Origin: DASSFG01 sp035547915
Lineage (GTDB): Bacteria; Planctomycetota; Planctomycetia; Pirellulales; JAICIG01
Direction: 5' to 3'
NCBI GenBank assembly: GCA_035547915.1
Contig: DASZTS010000104.1
Coordinates: forward strand, 1 to 64,000
Length of the DNA stretch: 64,000 nucleotides
Part shown: piece after piece, positions 28,559 through 39,100 of the stretch
Layout of the letters: every line of letters begins with the position of its first letter
Position numbering within the stretch: position 1 is the stretch's first letter
Translations under genes and position numbers: made by a program
The notes under the pieces: generated by a model
Told to the model about the DNA's origin: nothing
The model's input: only the letters and a program-made list of their open reading frames with translations
Database searches by the model: none

Positions 28559-29776
28559 TCAGGGTGCCTTGCTGGTCGGTTTTCGCTCGAAGGGGTCGAC
28601 GACTTGGAAGGCCGGGTCGATGGCGATGAGCGCGGCCTTGCCGGCAACCGCCCGGTCGTCGATTGCGAGGTTCGGCCGACTCGTCACAAAAATTAACCGG
28701 CCGTCACTCGCCGGCGACGTAAACAATTCAGACTTCGCGAGCGGTCTGTATTTCCAACGCAACGCTCCGCTGACGAGATCGAGTGCGTAGAGCTGCCCTT
28801 CGCCGGCCGCGAAGCAGACCGTGTCGTCGAAGATCAGCGGGTCGGAATAGATGGCCTTCGTCCGCTCGCCCCCGGTTTCGATCTCGAATCTCCATTTCTC
28901 TTCGCCCGAATCGCGATCGACGCAATAGAAACCTCCGTCGCACGAGCCGATATAGACTCTGTTCCCATCGACCGCGGCGCTCGACTCGATCCGACTCCGC
29001 GTCTGAAAGCTCCACACCGGCTTGCTGGTCGCCCTTTCAACACAATGGAGAGCCTGATCCTGGCTGCCGATGAAGACATGGTCGCCGTCGACCAGCGGCG
29101 CGTGGAAGATCCAGCCACCGGCCTGGTAATCGAACTTCTTCGTGCCGCTGGCGATATCGAAGCCGACGACCCGCGACTGGTCGAATATGCTGACAAATAC
29201 CCACCGGTCATCGCACACAGCCGCGGTCGGCCGAGCATCGATTTCTTGGAATCGCGCTTGCCCGCCGTTGAACCCCGGTCGATCGGCCGGCGCATCTTTT
29301 ACGATGCTCGCCGCCCATTTTTGGGCCGCGGTTTTGGTATCGACCGCACGGACGATTCCGTCGTAGCCGCAGAGGATCAACAGCCGTGCCGCCGGCGCGA
29401 CGGCAACCGCGCCGAAACCTTTCGGGGCCGAGTGCGACCAGACGATTTTTCCGTCGCGGCGGTTGAGTGCCTCAGCTACTCTTTCGGAGCAGACATAGAC
29501 GTGTTCGTCGTCGAATTCGGGCCGAACATGGACGCGCGCCCCGTGCGAGTGACGCCATATCTCTTCGCCCGTTTTGGCTTCGAACGCCCGCACCAGGCCA
29601 GTGTCGCTGCCGACGAGGACCATTCCGTCGACGACGACCGGATCGCTCAGTCCCGCTCGCCCGCCTTCTTCGACGAACAACCATTCCGTCTCGGGCATCG
29701 GTTCTGCCGCCACGAGCGGTTGGAGCATAACCATGTCGAGCAACATACAAACTGCGAACAGTCGGCGTACGGACAT
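28559..29776 (-). CDS. Secreted PQQ-like beta-propeller (WD40-like) protein
   Basis: The 405-residue protein starts at ATG with a signal peptide (MSVRRLFAVCMLLDMVMLQP). The rest is a run of beta-propeller blades with the tryptophan-docking pattern of PQQ-type repeats: LVRAFEAKTGEEIWR, AEALNRRDGKIVWS, IVRAVDTKTAAQKW, LHCVERATSKPVWSF, FYCVDRDSGEEKWRF and LYALDLVSGALRWKY. The blades suggest a seven- or eight-bladed propeller. No PQQ-ligand or catalytic residues of quinoprotein dehydrogenases were found, so a binding or scaffold role is more likely than enzyme activity. It lies between the kinase at 29794 (upstream, 17 bp) and the oxidoreductase, probably in one transcript. Confidence 0.87.
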   Translation of the reverse strand: MSVRRLFAVCMLLDMVMLQPLVAAEPMPETEWLFVEEGGRAGLSDPVVVDGMVLVGSDTGLVRAFEAKTGEEIWRHSHGARVHVRPEFDDEHVYVCSERVAEALNRRDGKIVWSHSAPKGFGAVAVAPAARLLILCGYDGIVRAVDTKTAAQKWAASIVKDAPADRPGFNGGQARFQEIDARPTAAVCDDRWVFVSIFDQSRVVGFDIASGTKKFDYQAGGWIFHAPLVDGDHVFIGSQDQALHCVERATSKPVWSFQTRSRIESSAAVDGNRVYIGSCDGGFYCVDRDSGEEKWRFEIETGGERTKAIYSDPLIFDDTVCFAAGEGQLYALDLVSGALRWKYRPLAKSELFTSPASDGRLIFVTSRPNLAIDDRAVAGKAALIAIDPAFQVVDPFERKPTSKAP

Positions 29777-29793
29777 AGCTGGCCTCGATTCAT

Positions 29794-32322
29794 CTAGGGC
29801 TTGCGTTCGTGAATCACCACGTTGCGGAAGCGGATCTGCCCGCTAGCGACTTGCAGGCTGATGCGGCCGGTTTTGCGCTTCAGTGCGGGCACGGCGTCTT
29901 TGGCCGCTGCCGCTTTGGTCAGGTCGCGGTCGTGCAGCCATTCGCCGTTGAGCCAGACGCGGAGCCGGTTCTTGTGGAACTCCATCTCCAACTCGTTCCA
30001 GGTTCCGGGCGGTTTTAATTGTGCGGGCGATGCCGGCGCGATGTTTTTACGTTTACCCAGACCGACATTATGCAAGGTGCCCGTGGCGACATTGCCGGAC
30101 TTGCTGAGGTCGTTGCATAGCTCCAATTGCAGGTGATCGAGAGGCTTGTCTCCCTTGCCGGCGAGGATGGCGACTCCCGCGTTCGTGCCCGGCTTCATGT
30201 CGAATTGCAGCCGCAGGCGAAAGTCTCCGTAAAGGTTCTTGGAGTGAAGCCACCGATTGTGGTTGTCGAACGTGCCGATCAATTCGCCCTTCCGCGCGTC
30301 GACCTGCCAGGCCTTCAGATCATCGTCGATCCACCCGTCAAGATTCTGTTCGTTGAACAGTTCGGTCCAATCGCCGCCACCCGGCACGAGCGTGATCTGA
30401 TGGACATCGAGATCGGCGAGCGTGACCAGCCGCAAGGCAGGTTCGTCGAGCAGTTCCGTCCAGTTCTTCGGCAGGCTCAATTGCCGGCCGGAGCCGCGCC
30501 AATCGAAGACGGGTGCACCGTCGCAGCTCACCTCGATTTCGCCGCGACGTACCTTGATGACGGCCTGCATGGGAGTCGCCGAAAACGATGGTTTGTTCGT
30601 AACGCGCGTGCCGTTCGTGGCGGACGTTTTGCCGTCGATTATTTCCAGCCCCCAACAGCGCCCCTCCTTCGAAGTACTGTCCATGATCACTTCGGCTTGA
30701 TATCGGTCGTCGACGAGGACGCCCACGGAGACGCCATAGTTGGAATGCTGGCGGCTCATCGAAAGGATGAGGTCGTATTCGGTCGGAGGCACCACCGGCA
30801 AGCGAATTTGCGCGGAATGTCCCCGGGTGGTTTCGGGGGTGTGCAATACACCGTTGCGGATACTCCACGAGCCGCGTAAAACGTCGCGGGCGGTGTCGAT
30901 CGCCGGCAACAGGTTCAGCGGTTTGCCCGCGACAAGGTTCAGAGCGCGAGGCGCACCGGGCTGGGCCGTGTTGCCTGTCGTCGAGTTCTGGGGGGACAAA
31001 GAGGTCTCGGCGGCCGTTCCGCCGCTGGTGGCAGACACCGAAGCGGAGGCCGGCTCCACGGGCGGTTTGTCGAAATATTTGAGAATGAACGTGACGAGGA
31101 TGGGAGCGATGATCGTCGCGAACAGGGCACCGGTTACCTTGGCCGTGGCGCCCCAGGTCTTCCGCACCACATCGTGATCGAGCAGGGAAGCCACCGTCTT
31201 GGTCGCGCCCGAGGTCACGTCGCCCGGCGCGGTGGCGAGGGTCGTCACACCATCGATCATGGCCCGGACCGGGGCTGCCCAAGCCGTGTTAGCCGTGCTC
31301 GGCGCCATGTTTCCCAACGATTCGAAGGCGGCCACGACCTCCGGCATGCTCTGAAATCGGTCCTCCGGGCGCTTGGCCACCATGCGGGCGAACAGGCCGT
31401 CGAGCGCGGGAGGCACATCCGCCCGCCGTTGCGCGAGCGACGGGATCGGCTGGGTCCGGTGCGCCAGGAGTTTTTGCGGCAGCGTGGCGCCGCGATAGGG
31501 AGCCTCGCCGGTCAGCAAGAAGTAAAGCGTGCAGCCCAGGCTGTAAATGTCGGCCCGTCCGTCGACGTTGTGCGCCTCCTCGGCCTGCTCGGGGGCCATG
31601 AAATCGACCGTCCCCAACATCTCGCCGGCCGCGGTCATGGGCGGCTTGCCCGCGGCGGGCAGTACGTCGTCGAGCCGGGCGATTCCCATGTCGAGGATCT
31701 TGACGGTCCCCTCGATGTTCAACAGCAGATTCGCCGGCTTGACGTCGCGGTGAATCACCCCCCTCGAGTGCGCATAGGCCAATCCTTTCGCGGCCTGCCG
31801 GATGTAGTCGACGGCCTGCCTCACCGGCAGTGGTCCTCGTTCTTCGACCAACGACGCGAGATCGCGGCCATCGACGTATTGCACGACGAGGAAATGGACG
31901 CCGTGCGCCTCGCCGGCATCGTGCGCGGTCACGATGTTGATATGTTCCAGGCGAGCGGCGGCGTGTACCTCCTGTTGGAAGCGGGCCACGGCATCCGCCG
32001 ATTTGACGAACGCCGGCGGCAGGATTTTGAGCGCGACGATCCGCTTCATGCGGCGGTGCTCGGCCTTGAAGACCTGCCCCATGCCTCCGGCGCCGATGGC
32101 CGCGAGTATGGTGTACTCGCCGAACACGAGCTTCTTGGCCTTGCCCTGCACGGCATTGGCGGCCTGATACTTCGTGAGCTTGCCGGCCGCGACGAGTCGT
32201 TTGGCCAACTCCGTCGCTTCCGCACTCCCCTTGGAAGTCGCCTTGCACGCTTCGAGATCGGCCTGGGTCAAAAGACCACACGACACGACATCTCGCGCAA
32301 ATTCCTCAACGGAGAGTTTCAC
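29794..32322 (-). CDS. Membrane Ser/Thr protein kinase with C-terminal DUF1080 domain
   Basis: The 842-residue protein begins at a GTG (codon on 32322-32320) with GAAGG about 8 bases before it; MKLSVEEFARDVVSCGLL suits this kinase family. Residues ~1-60 form the short N-terminal helical domain common in planctomycete kinases. The kinase domain contains GAGGMGQVF, Lys99, HRD 191-193, a DMG (not DFG) triad at 211-213 and MAPEQ; it should be active. A membrane segment lies near 391-417. The outer part holds two beta-rich regions; the last (~655-842: WTELFNEQNLDGW, FDMKPGTNAGVAILAG, GTWNELEMEF) is a DUF1080 domain. The layout suggests that ligand binding outside controls phosphorylation inside. 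Confidence 0.9.
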   Translation of the reverse strand: MKLSVEEFARDVVSCGLLTQADLEACKATSKGSAEATELAKRLVAAGKLTKYQAANAVQGKAKKLVFGEYTILAAIGAGGMGQVFKAEHRRMKRIVALKILPPAFVKSADAVARFQQEVHAAARLEHINIVTAHDAGEAHGVHFLVVQYVDGRDLASLVEERGPLPVRQAVDYIRQAAKGLAYAHSRGVIHRDVKPANLLLNIEGTVKILDMGIARLDDVLPAAGKPPMTAAGEMLGTVDFMAPEQAEEAHNVDGRADIYSLGCTLYFLLTGEAPYRGATLPQKLLAHRTQPIPSLAQRRADVPPALDGLFARMVAKRPEDRFQSMPEVVAAFESLGNMAPSTANTAWAAPVRAMIDGVTTLATAPGDVTSGATKTVASLLDHDVVRKTWGATAKVTGALFATIIAPILVTFILKYFDKPPVEPASASVSATSGGTAAETSLSPQNSTTGNTAQPGAPRALNLVAGKPLNLLPAIDTARDVLRGSWSIRNGVLHTPETTRGHSAQIRLPVVPPTEYDLILSMSRQHSNYGVSVGVLVDDRYQAEVIMDSTSKEGRCWGLEIIDGKTSATNGTRVTNKPSFSATPMQAVIKVRRGEIEVSCDGAPVFDWRGSGRQLSLPKNWTELLDEPALRLVTLADLDVHQITLVPGGGDWTELFNEQNLDGWIDDDLKAWQVDARKGELIGTFDNHNRWLHSKNLYGDFRLRLQFDMKPGTNAGVAILAGKGDKPLDHLQLELCNDLSKSGNVATGTLHNVGLGKRKNIAPASPAQLKPPGTWNELEMEFHKNRLRVWLNGEWLHDRDLTKAAAAKDAVPALKRKTGRISLQVASGQIRFRNVVIHERKP

Positions 32323-32404
32323 TGATCTGCGCCTTCGATCGTTGCTGAGGAACCCGGCTGTCGCTGATTATAAAGCAACCGACGAAACCGGCTCGGGCTG
32401 CGAA

Positions 32405-32430
32405 AAAATCGGCGGTTGACCGCCGATTTT
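32405..32430 (-). terminator. Rho-independent terminator for the LRR-like gene
   Basis: A perfect 11-bp stem (AAAATCGGCGG / CCGCCGATTTT) with a 4-base loop. On the minus strand it is followed by further T residues, giving six T in a row. It lies 156 bp after the stop of the LRR-like gene and 83 bp before the kinase start, so it separates the two transcripts. Confidence 0.75.
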
Positions 32431-32585
32431 GCCCACGGCGCACCGGCTTTCACGTCTTGTCGGTCGCTTTCATGGTAAATTCGGCGGCGCGTGCCGGGAA
32501 GCACCACCCGAGCGACAACACGGCGGGAACTCGCCGGCCCGCCGCGTGTTGCGGGACGCCATCGGTCCGCGGCAGCATGGGCCCA

Positions 32586-33353
32586 TCAAGGAGCACCCGA
32601 GCGGACGATTTTGCAGTTCGGCAGCGCGTTCTGTATCTGGGCTACATCAGACTCCGAGACATCACTGTCACACAAATCCAGCTCGCGTAACTTAATCAGT
32701 TTGCGAAGGTGCGTCAGATTCGTCTCGGTGATCGCGAAGCCGATCAGGGCATCAAGGTGTCGTAACGACTTCAGCTCGGCCAAGCTGATCAATCCTGCAT
32801 CGGTGATCTTCGTCTTGCCAGCAATGCTAAGCGATTCTAGGTTTTTCAAAGGCACGAGGCCGGCAAGAAGTCGGTCGGCATCGGCTGGTAACTGGACGAG
32901 AAGCAGCCGGAGTTGCTTTAACGTTGCCAGCCGTGCCAAGTCTTCGCTCGTCATATCGGTCGGACGCTGAAACTGCAAAAATAACTGCCTACAACCCTTC
33001 AACTGCTGAATGTGTGGAAGAGCTTCGCCGACGCAATTCTGATCCCAGAGCACCACGCAATCGACGGTGGCGAAGTGGTCGATTCCCAACCAATCTCGCA
33101 ACCACGCGGGACCCGGTGGCGGCAGAGTGGCATAGGTCATGCCGTCTTTGCGCAATTGATAATCGTAATAGCACTGTGCCGCAGCTCCTCTGAGCCACGC
33201 GACCGCGGTACGTTGGCGGTCTGTCGCGCGCATGTGCAAAGCCAACCACAGGCAAAGCACCGTCACTGCCAGAAGCATCGTCCCCAAGCTAAATTGTGCC
33301 CAATTACGCTTCGGCATAGCTGGCATGAACGACTTGACGGGCGACCGCCTCAT
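32586..33353 (-). CDS. Membrane-anchored leucine-rich-repeat-like protein
   Basis: The 255-residue protein has an N-terminal membrane anchor (FSLGTMLLAVTVLCLWLALHMR) of a type widespread in planctomycete proteins. The C-terminal half has leucine-rich repeats of about 24 residues: LARLATLKQLRLLLVQLP, LVPLKNLESLSIAGKTKITD, LISLAELKSLRHLDALIG and LRKLIKLRELDLCDSDVSE. The repeats end with IQNALPNCKI, a usual cap for this family. A scaffold or binding role at the membrane, facing the periplasm, is likely; no enzyme motif was seen. Starts at codons 10 or 13 are also possible. Transcription ends at the hairpin at 32405-32430. Confidence 0.82.
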   Translation of the reverse strand: MRRSPVKSFMPAMPKRNWAQFSLGTMLLAVTVLCLWLALHMRATDRQRTAVAWLRGAAAQCYYDYQLRKDGMTYATLPPPGPAWLRDWLGIDHFATVDCVVLWDQNCVGEALPHIQQLKGCRQLFLQFQRPTDMTSEDLARLATLKQLRLLLVQLPADADRLLAGLVPLKNLESLSIAGKTKITDAGLISLAELKSLRHLDALIGFAITETNLTHLRKLIKLRELDLCDSDVSESDVAQIQNALPNCKIVRSGAP

Positions 33354-33462
33354 GTCGCCAGCATACCCCGCATGCTAGCGCTGGGCCAGCAAAGGAGCCA
33401 TGATGCCGAGGACGCGGCGGCATCGGGCTGTGGAGCCGGGCGGCCGTGTAGCTCGGTGCGAC

Positions 33463-34494
33463 TTAATCGTCGAACCCGAGTGGGTTCCGCCGCCAGGTGT
33501 GGCGCAGGAGCTTCATGGGTGGGTCGTCGCCCTGGAACTGCCAGTCCCAGGAGCGTTCGAGGAAATAGCATTCGATCATCGTGCTGGTGACGAAGGGGTG
33601 TCGCAACAGGCAGCGGGCGATGCGCCAGAGCAACGTGGGGTTCGTGTAGAGCCCGCGCAGCATCCTGGCCATCCGATAATCGTTGGCGATCTTGTAGCCG
33701 AGCGTGCCGTCCGTCTCCTTCACGAGCGAGAAACGATGACTCGCGCATTCCTCCAACTGCCCGGCCACCGGGTAATAACCGCCCATCCAATGGTGCAAGA
33801 GGCTGTAGTGCCGTTGATCCGATCCCGGCGGATGCAGAAACCAGGGGAACAGCAGGTCGGCCGGTTCTACGTCTCGTTTGACATGAATGGCCGTCGTCAC
33901 GTAGCGGGCATCGTCCGCGGTGGGATCGAGCACACGGTGAGCGATGGCGAAGGACTCACGATAGATGGCATCCATCTCGCCGGCCAAGACGTCTTCGGGC
34001 TGCACCCAATGCTCCAACGAGCCGTTCGCGATCACCCCGTCGAATTGTCCGTGCCAGCCGTCCGCTTCGAGCAGGTCGCGATACGAACAGCAATAGACCT
34101 GCAATCCGTTGTCGGTGCAGTGTTTCACCTGTTCCGGCGAAACATTGACGCCCACGGCACGGGCGCCGCGCTGCCGCGCGAGTTTCAGCAAATTGCCGTA
34201 ACCGCATCCGATCTCCAACAACCGAAAGCCGGGTCGATTGCAGCCGACCTGGTCGAGCAGTTCGTTGAGCTGTCGTTCGATTCCCTCTTCGAGCGTCGTG
34301 TCGGTGGGGCGGAATTCGCCGTCGGCCAGATCGCGAATCCCGACCGCTTCGGCCGCATGCACCAAGGTATAACAGAGTTTCACCAGCTTGGCGGGCGTGA
34401 CACGCGAAGGGGGTTGGCTGAGCGCCATTCGTCCGCGAGACGGTGCGGCCCGGCGACGGTTTTCGATGCGCAAATCATGCTCGACGACAGACAT
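33463..34494 (-). CDS. Class I SAM-dependent methyltransferase, cyclopropane-fatty-acid-synthase-like
   Basis: The 343-residue protein starts at ATG 6 bases after a GGAGGA ribosome-binding site. The SAM-binding motif I is LLEIGCGYGNLLKLARQRGA, followed by VGVNVSPEQVKHC, a segment close to that in cyclopropane-fatty-acyl-phospholipid synthases and mycolic-acid methyltransferases. Later motifs are FDGVIANGSLEHWVQPED and the aromatic-rich C-terminus (CYFLERSWDWQFQ). It should transfer a methyl or methylene group to a lipid or small molecule in the cytoplasm; the substrate is unknown. It is somewhat shorter than true CFA synthases (~380). It stands alone between an LRR-like gene and a glycosidase. 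Confidence 0.82.
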   Translation of the reverse strand: MSVVEHDLRIENRRRAAPSRGRMALSQPPSRVTPAKLVKLCYTLVHAAEAVGIRDLADGEFRPTDTTLEEGIERQLNELLDQVGCNRPGFRLLEIGCGYGNLLKLARQRGARAVGVNVSPEQVKHCTDNGLQVYCCSYRDLLEADGWHGQFDGVIANGSLEHWVQPEDVLAGEMDAIYRESFAIAHRVLDPTADDARYVTTAIHVKRDVEPADLLFPWFLHPPGSDQRHYSLLHHWMGGYYPVAGQLEECASHRFSLVKETDGTLGYKIANDYRMARMLRGLYTNPTLLWRIARCLLRHPFVTSTMIECYFLERSWDWQFQGDDPPMKLLRHTWRRNPLGFDD

Positions 34495-34740
34495 GGGTTC
34501 CTCCGATCATGGCCGTGGGTTGAATCGCCTTGATCCCAGCGCGGGAGTTCGGCGGAGCGACGCGACTCGGCGTCATTACCCCTCTTGGCGCAGAAAGACC
34601 GCAAATGTTACAGCCGACGCTCGGTATTCGGTGCGATGAATATCGCTGACGGGGAACGGACCAGTTCCCAGAGGCTCGGTAGTGGTCAGGAGCCTCCACC
34701 TGGCCATAGTGCGCGATCGCGCATCCCAGGCGTGTCCGGC

Positions 34741-36075
34741 TTATTGCCGGATGTGGAGATAGACGGGTGATTCGCCGATCTCCATCTCCACTTCATCCTT
34801 GCCGTCGTCGTTGTCCAAAACCTTCCAGGAGACGGCTTCGCTGGCGCCCTCCTTGAAGGGCATGCGTTCGGCCCGCTCAATCTTTCCGCGCGGCAACGGA
34901 AGCCGGACGACGGCTTGCTTCCCGTCTCCGGTGGGCGACCACGCGACCCAGATCAGCCGCGATTCGTCGTTGCCGTGACGAAACTCGTCGACGACGAGTT
35001 CCCCTTCTTTCTTGCTCACCACGCGCTCGAAGCGATAGTCGCCCAGCACGGAGAAGAGATGGGCCACGGCGTAAAAGGCGGGCTTCGGTCGAAAGTGGCG
35101 AGTCAGGCCGGAGGAGGCATGGACCTGCGCCTGGTCGTCGTCGTTGAAGAAAAAGATGTAGGCGCGATCGAGATCGAGTTCCGTCAGCGTGAGAAACGCC
35201 CTCACCAGGTACTGAGCTTGTTGCACATCGGTCACGCCGACCCACTGCTTGAAGTCGCCCTCGGTCGCTTGCGGCTTGGTCGTGGCATCCCAGCCGAACT
35301 CCGTCAGCCAGACCTGCTTGTCCGGCGCGTGCGCATCGCGCCAGTCGATCACGTCCCGGATCCTCTTCAGGAACTCGAGCCGCGAGTCCTCGGGAAAGCT
35401 TCGACGCCAGGTAGGGTAACCTTCGAGCTCGGGATAGGAATGGACGTTGATCACGTCGTAGAGAGATTCCAGCCCCCGCACGGTCGCGATGTCTTTATGG
35501 TAGGCGCCGCTCGGCATTGCAAATACGGCACAGGTCGAGATCAGCAGTTTGGGATCCCCGCGGCGCATCCCACGGGCGGCGCTCTCGAAGAGCGTTCGAT
35601 AGGCTGCATCGTCGTACTTGCCCGGTTCGTTGCCGATCTCGACGGCTTCGATGAACGGATGTTTGCCCGAGGGCCCGAAGAAACGACCGACCGCTTCGCC
35701 GTACGCCTCGGCGTCGCGTGCCATATCCTTCCACGCGTCGGGCTTCACGCCGTCGAACATCCAGCAGACGTCGATGGAGTAGCCCGCATCCTTCCAGCTT
35801 CCATAGAGCGCCTGCCAATCGACGCCATTCCTGGCCATCGGGAATCGCGGAGCGTAGTCGGTCTCGTTGCCCACATCCCAATCAAACGGATGGTAGTCGC
35901 GAAGCAGCCGCGTGATCGGGCGGTAGAGGTCGACCTTGAATTGCACTGTGTGAACATTGAGCCCCATGAAATCGCGAAAGAGCGGTCTCGCCTTCGCGTC
36001 TCGTTCCACCGCCCCAGCCGAGGCCTGGGCCAGCAGCGCCAGGAGCGACAAGCACGAGATTCTCGCAATGTTCAT
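34741..36075 (-). CDS. Secreted GH-A clan glycoside hydrolase-like protein
   Basis: The 444-residue protein starts at ATG 36075 (the GTG one codon upstream is less likely), with a signal peptide MNIARISCLSLLALLAQASAG. The barrel contains EIGNEPGKYDD (general acid/base glutamate of the NEP motif, residue ~148) and VWLTEFGWDAT (nucleophile glutamate, ~259), as in GH-A clan families such as GH5, GH39 and GH53. VINVHSYPELEGYPTW and YIFFFNDDDQAQ are further barrel strands. The last ~100 residues look like a beta-sandwich. It should cleave beta-glycosidic bonds in the periplasm or outside. Family and substrate remain open. It may follow the large surface protein in one transcript. Confidence 0.78.
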   Translation of the reverse strand: MNIARISCLSLLALLAQASAGAVERDAKARPLFRDFMGLNVHTVQFKVDLYRPITRLLRDYHPFDWDVGNETDYAPRFPMARNGVDWQALYGSWKDAGYSIDVCWMFDGVKPDAWKDMARDAEAYGEAVGRFFGPSGKHPFIEAVEIGNEPGKYDDAAYRTLFESAARGMRRGDPKLLISTCAVFAMPSGAYHKDIATVRGLESLYDVINVHSYPELEGYPTWRRSFPEDSRLEFLKRIRDVIDWRDAHAPDKQVWLTEFGWDATTKPQATEGDFKQWVGVTDVQQAQYLVRAFLTLTELDLDRAYIFFFNDDDQAQVHASSGLTRHFRPKPAFYAVAHLFSVLGDYRFERVVSKKEGELVVDEFRHGNDESRLIWVAWSPTGDGKQAVVRLPLPRGKIERAERMPFKEGASEAVSWKVLDNDDGKDEVEMEIGESPVYLHIRQ

Positions 36076-36126
36076 CACGCGACGACCCGTTTCTGCGGGT
36101 CGGACTTCGGATCCTGTCAGCCGCTC

Positions 36127-39100
36127 TTAAAAGGGTGTCTCGGTGTGAGGCTGGTTGGGGTTGTCGTAATACTGGGCAGTTTCGAGCAGTTGGAGCTGAA
36201 CGTTATCCCACAGGGCGCCGCCCAGCAACGCGGAGAAGAAGACATCGTTGCCCTGTGGTGAGCTGTCGTACGGTCCCTCGAGGTAGAGGTTTTCCCAGCC
36301 GTTACCCGTGAGCATCGCCAGCTCGGTCGCACCCGTGCCGGCCGGGGTACCCGGAGCCGATAACGGAGTGCCGCTGCTGCCGCCCACCGCTGGGTAGAAG
36401 CTGTCGAGCACGTCATGCGAGGCCTCGGGCGTCGTCAGCAGATCGAAGACGATGCCATCGCGATTGGCGGCGCCGCGGGTTGTCAGCTCCTGTGCCCAGA
36501 ATGCCGCGCCGCTACCGTCGGCGGCCCGTCCGAAAATGTCGTGATAGAGGGCATCGATCCAACCCTCAGGCGTGTTGCCCGACCGGATGTAGAACTCGTC
36601 GGATCCGAAGAAGGCGGCGACGATCGCTTTTTCGTCGGAACTGCCGGTGTTCTGACCGGGCGTGCCCGGAGCGCCCATCTTGGCCGCCCAATATTGCAAA
36701 CCGCCCGCGTCGGGCGTGCGACCGAGAATGAGTTGATAGACGGTCGTGATATAGTGATCCGCGTATTCTTGTGAGTTCATGAACGCCGCGATCACTTGCG
36801 AACGTCCGACCGCGTTATCGTGCTGCTGGACGTAGGCGACCCAGAACGCAGCACCGCTCGCATCGGGCTCGCGGCCGAGCAGTTCGCGATAGAGGTTCTG
36901 GACGAAGGTTTGCGGTGTGTCATCGCCAGGCATTCCTGCCAGGAAGCCGATGCCGGTCGTGCCCGAGGTCGAGACGATGTTCGTAACCACGGTGTCTGAC
37001 GGAGTCGTCGTGCCGGCAAAGGTCAACTCCGCGGTGTTGGAGACGTTGGTCATTTCTCCAGAGAACGGCGCGGCCGTGGCGGTGATGGTCAGCGTCTCGG
37101 TGCCGTCGTTGGCTGCCACGCTGCCGAGGTGATCGGTCACCGTGTTGCCGCTGATTGTAATGGTGCCTGCCGAGTCGGTGGCCTGGATGTTGGTCAAACC
37201 GGCTGGCACCGCGTCGGTGACGACCGCTCCGTTGGCCGCCGCGCCGCCCGTATTGGAAATCGTAACGGTGTATGTCACGGTGCCGCCAACGTTAATCGTT
37301 GCCGGATCGCCGGATTTGCTGATCGACAGACTGACCGGGAGGACATCGATCGCCGTGGTCACGACATTGGACATTGTCGTATCCCCGTCGAAGTTCAGGC
37401 TCGCGGAGTTGATGACCGTGGTGCTCGCAGGCAACGGAGCCGCCGTGGCGGTGATCGTCAGCGTTTCCGTGCCGGTGTTGGCCGCCACGGTGCCGAGTTG
37501 ATCGATAACGGTGTTGCCGCTGATCGTCACAGTGCCAGCGGCATCGGTGGCCTGCACGTTGGTCAAGTTGGCCGGCATCACATCGGAGACGACCGCTCCC
37601 GTGGCCGCGGTGCCGCCCGAATTGGAAATCGTGATGGTGTACGTCAGGGTGCTGCCCACGTTAATCGTCGACGGACTGCCGGACTTGGAGATCGTTAGAT
37701 TGGCCGGCGCCGTGGCGCTGACGTTGGTCGACGCGGTGGCCGAGGCCGTTCCCTCGTTCCCGCCGGGGACCCCGATCAAGGCCGTGTCGTCGAAGGCGCC
37801 CGCCGCCGTCGGCGTGTAGACGACGGTCACCGCGGTGGCACCGACGGGCAGGTTGGCGATCGTTCCTGCCAACTGACCATTGACGAAGGTAAACGTGTCG
37901 CCAGCCGCATCGGTCGCCGAAACGTTTGAGACGTTCGCCCCGAGCAGATCGACCAGGGCCACGTTGCTAACAGCCGAACCGTTGTTGGTGAGAGTGATCG
38001 TATCGGTCACCGGGGTGCCAATCGTTCCTGATTGCGGAGCCGACTTTGCCACCGTGACGTTGGCCTGAGCCGCGCCCGAGGCCTCAACCGTCGTCGTCTC
38101 GCTATCGGTGGACGAACCGGTATTGCCGCCCGGAGCCGCGATCAGCTCGCTGTCGGTCACAGTGCCGGCGGCCAAGGCCGCCGGCTTCGGAATGACGAAG
38201 ATCGTGATGTGGTCGGAGCCCATCCCGGGGATGCTCGCGATGGTACCGGTGACGACGCCGTTGACCAGAGTGAACGTAGTATGGTCCGGATCGCTTATCG
38301 AGACGAGTTGGTTGTTCGGGTCGAGGCGCAAGGAGAATGCGATATTGCTGGCCGCGTTGGCGCCTTGGTTGATGAGCACCGTATCGTATTCGATCACGCC
38401 GCCGGCCTTCACCGAGTCTGCCTGCTCGCCGATGTCCAAGGCGACATTTGCTGGCCCGGCGGGACTCGAGACCGTCGTGGTGGTGCTGGCACTGGCGGGC
38501 GCGCCGAAGTTGCCCCCCGGAATCGAGACAAAGCCGCTGTTGGTGATCGAACCGGCGTTGGCGGCCGAGAAGTTGGGAACTACCACGATCGTTACGGTAT
38601 CGGTGCCCGACGTGGCGATATTGGCCACGGTGCCGGTGACCTGCCCCGTAGCGCTGTTGTAGGTCAGGTTGGTTCCGGCGGTGTCGGAGGCCGAGAAGAA
38701 CATGGCATTGGGATCGAGTTGTTCGATGAACGCGACGTTCGACGCCGCGCCGGTACTGCTGTGGTTCGTCAGAGTCACGGTGTAAGTGAGCGTGTCGAAG
38801 GCGGCACCGGCGGCGGGGCCTGTCTGACTGACCGAGACGTTGGCGGCGTTCGCCGGCAGCGATTCGACGGTCGTCGACACCGTGTTCGAGGTTTTTTGGT
38901 TCGCGGAGGTGTTGAAGACCGCGTCTTGCGGGCTCCAAACGGTTGCGCTGTTGTCGAGCGTTGCCCCGGCTCCCGCGTTCACCAATGCCGTGATGATGAG
39001 GCTCTGCTGCGCGCCGGGAGCGATCGTTCCCAGGTCGGCGGTAACTGTGTTGGTGCCCGGATTGATATTCGTCGGAATCGGGTTGGCCAGCGTGCCGGCC

